From positions 99,964,257 to 100,028,256 of the forward strand of contig OU015490.1 in NCBI GenBank assembly GCA_907164885.2: a stretch of DNA of 64,000 nucleotides, read 5' to 3'. Positions 57,510-64,000 of the stretch are shown in pieces; the first letter of the stretch is position 1, and each line of letters begins with the position of its first letter. The DNA comes from Dolomedes plantarius (Eukaryota > Arthropoda > Arachnida > Araneae > Dolomedidae). Position numbers and translations under genes: made by a program. Under the pieces are notes generated by a model. It searched no databases. It saw only the letters and a program-made list of their open reading frames with translations, and was not told where the DNA came from.

Positions 57510-57860
57510 TCTGAACCATGTATTAGAAGAGGTTGGGCTTTCTGTAGAAGTGAAATGGCATAATTCCCCTAGGAATGTGACCATGGGTCAAAATCAAACA
57601 CAGCCAGTAATTCAGGCAGGAAGTAATATTCCGAATTCTACGAATGCATATTGGGGGACCCCCCAGAGGTGAAATTTTAGTGGAAATAATCAAATGCCAC
57701 AAACGTACGTTAATTATAGGCAAAATTACAGTAATGTTGATAATAATCAAAGTAACCAAAGACAAGGAAATTATTATCCGCAACAGGGAGAAGAAGGAGA
57801 TCGATCTCAGACTTGGTTCCTCAGAGTTAGATGATAGAGACTCTCGTCTGCCCTAGAGTC
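57510..57860 (+). pseudogene. Possible retroelement gag-like fragment
   Basis: The plus strand reads NHVLEEVGLSVEVKWHNSPR, GQNQTQPVIQAGSNIPNSTN, one stop, then GNNQMPQTYVNYRQNYSNVD and NQRQGNYYPQQGEEG. The Gln/Asn/Tyr-rich, low-complexity composition recalls nucleic-acid-binding tails of gag or RNA-binding proteins. No zinc knuckle is present, and the assignment is tentative. Confidence 0.35.
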
Positions 57861-58240
57861 TTGGAGAAGTGCGAATATCCCGCTAAGGTGTTCCTATACT
57901 GGAGATGATTCTGGGTCCCAGTCGTCGATGCTACCATCATCGCTGCATACATCAGCTATAGTAAGTGCCTCCCCAATAGACTCTAAAAATCATCTTTGAC
58001 AATATAGTTTGCCTCTGCTTCTGGGTTCTTAATGTTAAAAATGTTAATATGAAAGAGATTGTTATATTAATAGCTATGACAATTTAATTGAAATTTGTGC
58101 ATTATCAAATAAATGTATGTTTAAGGTCAATGCTTTGTCTTCCTTGCTTGTGTAATATTACTTCCTGCCTGAATTACTGGCTGTGTTTGATTTTTACCCA
58201 TGGTCACATTCCTAGGGGAATTATTCCATTTCACTTCTAC
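57545..58240. repeat. 90-bp inverted repeat pair, 515 bp apart
   Basis: 57,545-57,634 is repeated in inverted form at 58,150-58,240 with only a few changes (landmark CCCCTAGGAATGTGACCAT and its inverse ATGGTCACATTCCTAGGGG). Confidence 0.88.
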
Positions 58241-58512
58241 ACTTTCTACAAAAATATAAAGTTTTGGATTACTTCATTGTATTTTTGTTTATTCACCTGC
58301 ACACATCCACGCACACGCATGCATTACGCTTTTTAAATTTCTCCATTAATCTTACTTTTTATTGGGTTCCATTCATTTATCTCGTCATTTCTTCGCTTTT
58401 TATAGTTATCAGTAGTAAATAGAAAACACTTGTTAAAGTAAAAAATTAATACAAAATAACATGAGTTGATAGGTACAAGTTGTTAATGGGAGTCAGTAAC
58501 TTGTATATCTGC

Positions 58513-58939
58513 TTAAGGTTGATGTGTACTAACCCTATTGGATTCGCTTGCCTCAATGTTAAACTATGGAGAAAATGCGGTCTACTATTGACAGCTACAT
58601 AAGTGCTGATAAACCAATAAAAAAGGTATTTTCAGGCAGCCTGAACTTTTCTGCCCCTTGTAACAGGATTCATTTTATAAATTTCATCTACCAAAGGAAT
58701 TGATGAGCATTTAAAACACACTAGACCAGATTTTTTCCCCTAAGAGTTAAAATTTAAAAATATTATTTGCATTTAAAAAAACGAAAAATTCCCCAAGGTG
58801 TAAAATTTCTTTCTCTATTGTGGAGAGCATTTTTTTTTTTTAATCTTTCAATCAAAGTCGGCAATCCTTGGACACGTTTTCTCCATAGGTTAACATTGAG
58901 GTGAGCGAATCCGATAGGGTTAGTACAGGGCAGCCTTAA
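58513..58939. mobile_element. TTAA MITE, copy f
   Basis: TTAAGGTTGATGTGTACTAA to TTAGTACAGGGCAGCCTTAA, with about 100-bp inverted repeats. Confidence 0.83.
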
Positions 58940-59751
58940 TGCGTCATAAATTTTAAGATTATAGTGACCTTTATCATTTAGAAGTAATGAAACTCTAATC
59001 TGTACGATTTTCGAATTAAATTTTTTCACATTTGGGGTTTTTCTTTTGAATTAGTCACATAAAATGCTAATTTTTCTTATGGTGAAAGTTATACTTCCTG
59101 AAAATGAGTGTGTAATCAATTTTATAAAAATAGAATAGTGACATTTTTAAGTATATGGAAAATAATGCAGTGATACTTCCCTGCGAGCTGTAATTTTTCT
59201 TTCATGGTAAATATTTCTTCAACAAAAGCTGTAATCTTTCTTTCACACTAAATCTAATTTCGAAAAGTAAAAGATGAATATATTAAAGTTTCAAGCTTCC
59301 TGTAATAGTAATTGATGAATATTACCAATTTTACCAGACATCAGTGTTATTAGATATTGAAACTAGATATTAGGAATTGGTACAGAAGTCCTGCATAGCA
59401 TCAGTATTTATCATTTTTTGAACAAGGCTTCCTGGGAATGAAGGCAAGCAAGAAATGATGAAGTTTATAGGGAAGTATTATTGCATAATCTTCTATATAA
59501 GTATAGTTTGAAATATTATGAATTCTTTAAGGAAAAATCCTGGAATGACTTTTAGGTGTAATAATTAGCACGCCTTTTGGACAAAAATCATGAAATTCCT
59601 TCATGGTGGGATTGTATGCACACGATCTCACCATGAGGAGGGGGGGGGGGGTAAGTTCAATTCCGGAAGTTGTTTTAAGTTGAAAATGTTGATGTCATAG
59701 TAAGGGCAGAACAGAGCCATCATTGTTTCAATTTCTCTAAACAAGCCACCC
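58940..59751. other. Unassigned AT-rich DNA
   Basis: No gene. About 59,600-59,740 has SINE-2-like words (CATAGTAAGGGCAGAACAGAG) and a G-run, so a decayed SINE may precede the next one. Confidence 0.45.
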
Positions 59752-59950
59752 ACATGGTGTAGGGGTTAGCGTTCTGAGCTGCTAAACAGTGGGCTTAAGT
59801 TCAAATCCCGAATAAGGCTTGGTCGTTTCCGTGTCGTTTTCTTCATATAGAGCAATGCTGGCTCCCCTATTGGGTGCTCCCATAATAAATCTCGGTGAAT
59901 AACGAAAAGCGAATGTCTCACGACAAAGTGCTTCCGTATTAGAATTTTTT
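59752..59950 (+). repeat. tRNA-derived SINE-2, best copy
   Basis: Head CACATGGTGTAGGGGTTAGC (A box) and AAGTTCAAATCCCG (B box) about 35 bp apart, then the SINE-2 body to CTTCCGTATTAG and a T-run. Confidence 0.8.
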
Positions 59951-61133
59951 TTCCAAACAATGAAGAAAGAATTAAAAGAAATATGAGGAAATTAATTTGA
60001 GGCTCTCTTTACCACCATTATGACATAAACTTCATTTATCTACCTTTAATTATTAAGAGACAATTTGGCTTTTCATTCAGCATTACAGCATTTCTTTATT
60101 CCTAATGCTTGTGAGATCCATTTTTGCTACATTCAGGCTTACGTGTCCCTTTGGTTTCATTGAGTACCTTGTTACTGGAGGAGGAACACGATACTGTGGA
60201 AATAAAGCCCGTCCGTGATAGGACAATAACCACGCGCTGTCTTGCAGTGGTTTCCTTTACCTAGACTTGGAACTGGACACACCATTCAATAAGTTACCGT
60301 CGGGAAAGCCACAGAAAACATCAGAAACTGATCCACTCTCGGAAACTTTACACCCAGCTCCACAATTCGCTATCCATCATGGAGGAGATAGCCGGGATCG
60401 GCAGCTAACCCCGTCCGTAAATATTCCTCCCTGAACCCCCAAGGGGGTAGACCTTTTCCCCTCCGTAAATGTATGAATGAAAAGGGGGGGGGGTAGATTC
60501 GATTGAAGTATTGTGTATTTGTCGAATATGTGATCGACATTTTCGTCTCCCCCCTCGCATTGTTAGAGGGGTGTGTATGGATCCCCTGTTTGATAGAAGG
60601 GGGCTTAGAGTTATATGAGGGGGGATTTGTGTATTTGTAAAGATAGTCTGGAATGCTACTGTGCGTTTGTAATTTAGATATAGGGTGTTAGTACGGACCT
60701 TATAGTGAAATATACAAATGTCGGATGAGTATCCAATTTTAATTTTATTACATATATTAAGTAATACATTAACTACACCTCCTACATGTTTAACAAAAAG
60801 TTTTTTTTTGTTTATTTAAACTTGGCAGTGTTCAGGTGGACTACATGCATAGCCGTAATAATTTTGAGAATACTAGGTTGGGAGCTACTCCAAACTTTGT
60901 AGTTTTCTCTCCTCGGGGATGATGTTCGTTAACGATGAGCCGGGAGTTATAACTTCTTTGGTGTCTTGCCCAGAATTAGACCCCAGCACAAGAAATATCC
61001 TTGACTTAAACTTGAGAGGAATAGCATTCGAGAATTGAAAATTTTCACCTAGCCCCGATGGTGAGATCGTTCAGTTGATAGAATACCAACATGATGGCAA
61101 CAGATGATTGCAACAAACTATTTTTCATTCTCA
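59951..61133. other. Unassigned DNA, partly GC-rich
   Basis: 60,170-60,650 is less AT-rich and has several G-runs and C-runs. No coding pattern or element ends seen. Confidence 0.45.
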
Positions 61134-61869
61134 TCTATATATATAAAATAGTTCAGTGACTGACTGACTGACAGGTAACGCACAGACTAAACCGGTGGAC
61201 CAAAAGAGCTGAAATTTTGCATGGTGATTCTTCTTATACTGTAGGGGTGCACTAAGAGAGATTTTTGAAAAATATTTCTTAGATTTTTTTAAATTACATT
61301 TTTAAGCTCTTTTTGTAACTTTTTTTAAGTTTGCATTTAAAATAATAATCTGAGGGTTATAAAATTTATATCACGACAAAGATCATAAAATTTCCTTTAA
61401 AATGAAATCTTTTTCGAATCTTTACCTCTCTTTTCTGATATTTGGTGAATTTTTAAAGATTCATTTTTAGAATTTAATTTATTAAATGCTGATTACGTGG
61501 TTTCTTTTCTTTTTGTGATACTTTAAACTAATTTTGCGTCCCGTGCATAACAACGAAATAAATTGACAAAAAAATATTGAAATACAGTAAAAGATAAAAT
61601 TTAACCACTATACTAATTGAGATCGAAGTTTTTTAAGAATTTAATTTAAATTAGCATGTTTAATGGATATTAAACATACAAATTAATTGCACACATTGAC
61701 CGTTCTATTTAATTTGAATATTTTCCTCTACATTATTTTGTCTATAAAAATATCCGTTACAATTTTTTTTTATAAATATATTTTTTGTGTTTTTTTACAT
61801 TTGTTGCATACATTGACCGTTGTATTTAATTTGAATGTATTCCGTAGCGAAGCACGGGTATTCAGCTAG
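61134..61869 (+). mobile_element. Non-autonomous Helitron-1, copy H
   Basis: TCTATATATATAAAATAGTT to CAGCTAG, with A61133 before and T61870 after. The 3' hairpin is CCGTAGCGAAGCACGG. It has an internal deletion around 61,575. Confidence 0.88.
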
Positions 61870-63167
61870 TCATTTTATATGATCTTTTAAGCGCGAGGAT
61901 CTAATAATCCCCGCGAATTACACAAAATTTCCAAAATTTTCTTACTTTAAAAGTTCCGGCATATCTGTAACTTTAAAGGCGAAAAGTCAACGAACTCTCT
62001 CTTTACAAAATGTCTGTTTCCTAGAATTACACTTTCAGCGTATCCCCCACTTGACTCCCCAGTCTGCTCACGCGTGGGCACACACATAAAATGGGCTTAA
62101 CTGCGGCAAACATTATTCATAAAATAGTTTTAGGGTAGTAAATTTCTAAATATGGATATACGGAGAAAACAAGCGTTTTTGATGTTAGAAATCTATTTTT
62201 CTGGAGACTGGAATTCAATATCAAGCAGAAATATGGTTGCCATTATATTACAGTTTTAATATCTTTACATACAGATCACAATAGTGTTACTCGAATTTGG
62301 GATTTTCATACTTCACCTCTTTATTCGTCCTTTACATTTATACCAGCCGCTGAGCGACCAGCATGGTCGCTTTTAGTTTATATTTTCTTTTGCAAAACAA
62401 CTCAACTGAAAGTAACATATATGAGGAATTTTACCTTTAACTGTCATCATAAATATATGTTGTTTAGGGGTATTCTCTATAAGGCTGGTTCTAAAACATC
62501 GTGCTTAAAAAATGTGAATTTCCATTACGTAAGACTGAGAAAAACAACAACGATTTTATAAATTACATCCCTCTTTGTATTTACTATTTTACAAAATTAA
62601 GATATCTACACTTTACCATTACATCAAATAAGAAATTGTGGGGGAGAAAAAATTTTCACTTAAAAAATGGAGTAAAAATTCAGCAAGTATTAAAATATAG
62701 CGTGGATTACATCCCTCTCTGTATGTACTATTGTTCACAATTCAGATATCTGCACGTAATCATATCAAATAATAAATTGTTGGGACTATTTCTTCACCTA
62801 TAAAATGGAGTAAAAATTCAGCAAGTGCTGAAAAAAGTGTAGAAATTTAACTATTACTGGCTATTGGTTGCTATGCCGGCGATGGTTAAGTCTAACATCG
62901 CGATCATTTATACTCTTTCTTTCACGCCTCTCTTACTGAATTATTTCTTCTTCGCTTTCTTTCTTGAGACTGTTCCCGATTTTCACTTGATCGTGCAGCT
63001 TGCTTTCGGGTATTCCTGATTTCAGTGCGTAAATCCATGTCGACACGCGGTTGAAAATTGCGGATTGCCGCTAGTGTTTAAATCTGGTAGTTGCAGCCTT
63101 GCCAATCGGAGTGTAGAAATATCGTCGTTTTTTGTGCCGCATACCTACGCGTTTTATATATATAGAT
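61870..63167. other. Unassigned DNA with a short tandem duplication
   Basis: Two copies of a roughly 146-bp unit (ATTACATCCCTCT near 62,562 and 62,708; AAAATGGAGTAAAAATTCAG near 62,664 and 62,802). The block ends in TTTATATATATAGAT (63,155-63,169), which resembles an inverted Helitron 5' end. Confidence 0.5.
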
Positions 63168-63851
63168 ATTTAAGTTTCTAAACCGATTCTTTGGACAGTC
63201 CATACGAGAAAACTACTGCATCAATTTACTTCATTTTGGTCTTAAACGAAAGATTTTAATCTATAGATGTGTCAAATTTGGTTTTTGTGACCACAATTTC
63301 TATTAATTAGCGATAATTTACAATTAAAAATTGCTTTCTGCGCATGCTCAGGGACATGTTTAAATCTGACTTTAGATACTCACTAAGCACGAGGCCGCAT
63401 AAACACGTTAGTTTGTTTCTGCGTATGGTCAGTGAGATGTTTAAATCTGGCTTTAGATGCTCACTAAGCACGAGACCGCATAAACACGTTAATTTGTTTC
63501 TGCGCATGCTCAGTGAGATGTTTAAATCTGGCTTTAGACACTCACTAAGCACAAAGCCGCATAACCACGTTAATTTGTTTATTCCGAGGGATCTCTCTAG
63601 CTCTCTCTCTGCCATTTTTATTTTTAATTACGTCTGGGAGATATAGAATTAAACCTGACGGAAATTGTTTATTTCGCCCTGTTGAGTAATCATATTTATT
63701 TTTATTGGGTTTAATCGTAATTTTTTGAAGTGTATTTCTCTGTTCTTAATATTATGATTTTCAACATTTGGCAATGATGTGTTGAACATAATTTGTGTAT
63801 TAGTACATTTATTTACTATCCAGCCGTCATGCTTTGACGGGTATCAACTAG
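63168..63851 (+). mobile_element. Non-autonomous Helitron-3, copy 2
   Basis: The 3' end carries the hairpin CCGTCATGCTTTGACGG, then GTATCAACTAG followed by T63852. Sequence is shared in inverted form with 42,538-43,163, including GCATCAATTTACTTCATTT. The 5' end is not certain. Confidence 0.72.
63337..63575. repeat. Three tandem ~80-bp units inside Helitron-3
   Basis: Each unit has GCGCATGCTCAG-like, TTTAAATCTGGCTTTAGA, CTCACTAAGCAC and CCGCATAAACACGTTA. The open frames on both strands are read-throughs of this repeat, not genes. Confidence 0.88.
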
Positions 63852-64000
63852 TGTACCTTAAGATTCACAAGTTCTCCTTTCCGAACAAAAAATTCTTACA
63901 TTAAGGCATGTACAAGTGCACTAGTTTCATTTTATAATACTTCTTTACTGATCGTTCATTCAAAGTTTTAAAGACTTGCAAAACGTTCACATTTTTCTCG

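Noticed and set aside
63307..63646. Two ~100-codon frames with repeated peptide units (LCGLVLSE, KSGFRCSLSTRPHKH)
   Set aside because: Both are translations of the ~80-bp tandem repeat in Helitron-3. Three similar units on both strands do not indicate a protein.

Overview
This is eukaryotic, AT-rich, non-coding DNA that is almost entirely built of transposable elements and tandem repeats. I found no convincing host gene. The mix of families (Bel/Pao LTR retrotransposon, DD41D and Tc1-like transposons, pogo/Tigger-like elements, short Helitrons ending in CTAG, hAT and TTAA-flanked MITEs, tRNA-derived SINEs) fits an arthropod. An arachnid such as a spider is my best guess, from the look of the transposases and the short Helitrons, but that is inference, not proof.

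Layout. 1-4.1 kb: a decayed Tc1-like transposase, then an apparently intact 1.6-kb DD41D mariner-like element with about 180-bp terminal inverted repeats, sitting inside a very long (TA)n microsatellite. 4.1-9.3 kb: three copies of a short Helitron (called Helitron-1 here), two of them joined head to tail, then two interleaved inverted-repeat elements. 9.3-18 kb: mostly unique AT-rich DNA, a 126-bp triplication and a large satellite array with a 357-bp period that is split by another Helitron-1. 18-25.6 kb: nested relics (Helitron-1 broken by a Tc1 relic; Helitron-1 carrying a second Helitron family and a pogo-type MITE), a pogo-type deletion derivative and SINEs. 25.9-34.4 kb: a pogo/Tigger-like element into which a 6.6-kb Bel/Pao retrotransposon has jumped recently (its two LTRs look identical, with a 4-bp target duplication). 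34.5-46 kb: an internally deleted Tc1/mariner element, tandem repeats, TTAA MITEs (one carrying a 252-bp almost perfect spacerless palindrome), hAT MITEs, SINEs and a third Helitron family. 46.5-50.7 kb: a 3.4-kb element with about 720-bp inverted repeats carrying a decayed gene of the 'GCDTTS' (PIN/FEN-like) family, next to another Helitron-1. 50.7-64 kb: mariner relic, hAT MITEs, a 280-bp triplication, more pogo and TTAA MITEs, SINEs, Helitron-1 copy H and Helitron-3 copy 2.

The genes present serve mobile elements only: one intact transposase, one nearly intact Bel/Pao gag-pol with a single reading-frame break, and broken transposases. Several families have internal reference copies, so the window contains its own empty-site controls for Helitron and palindrome insertions. 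This makes the order of nesting readable directly from the sequence.
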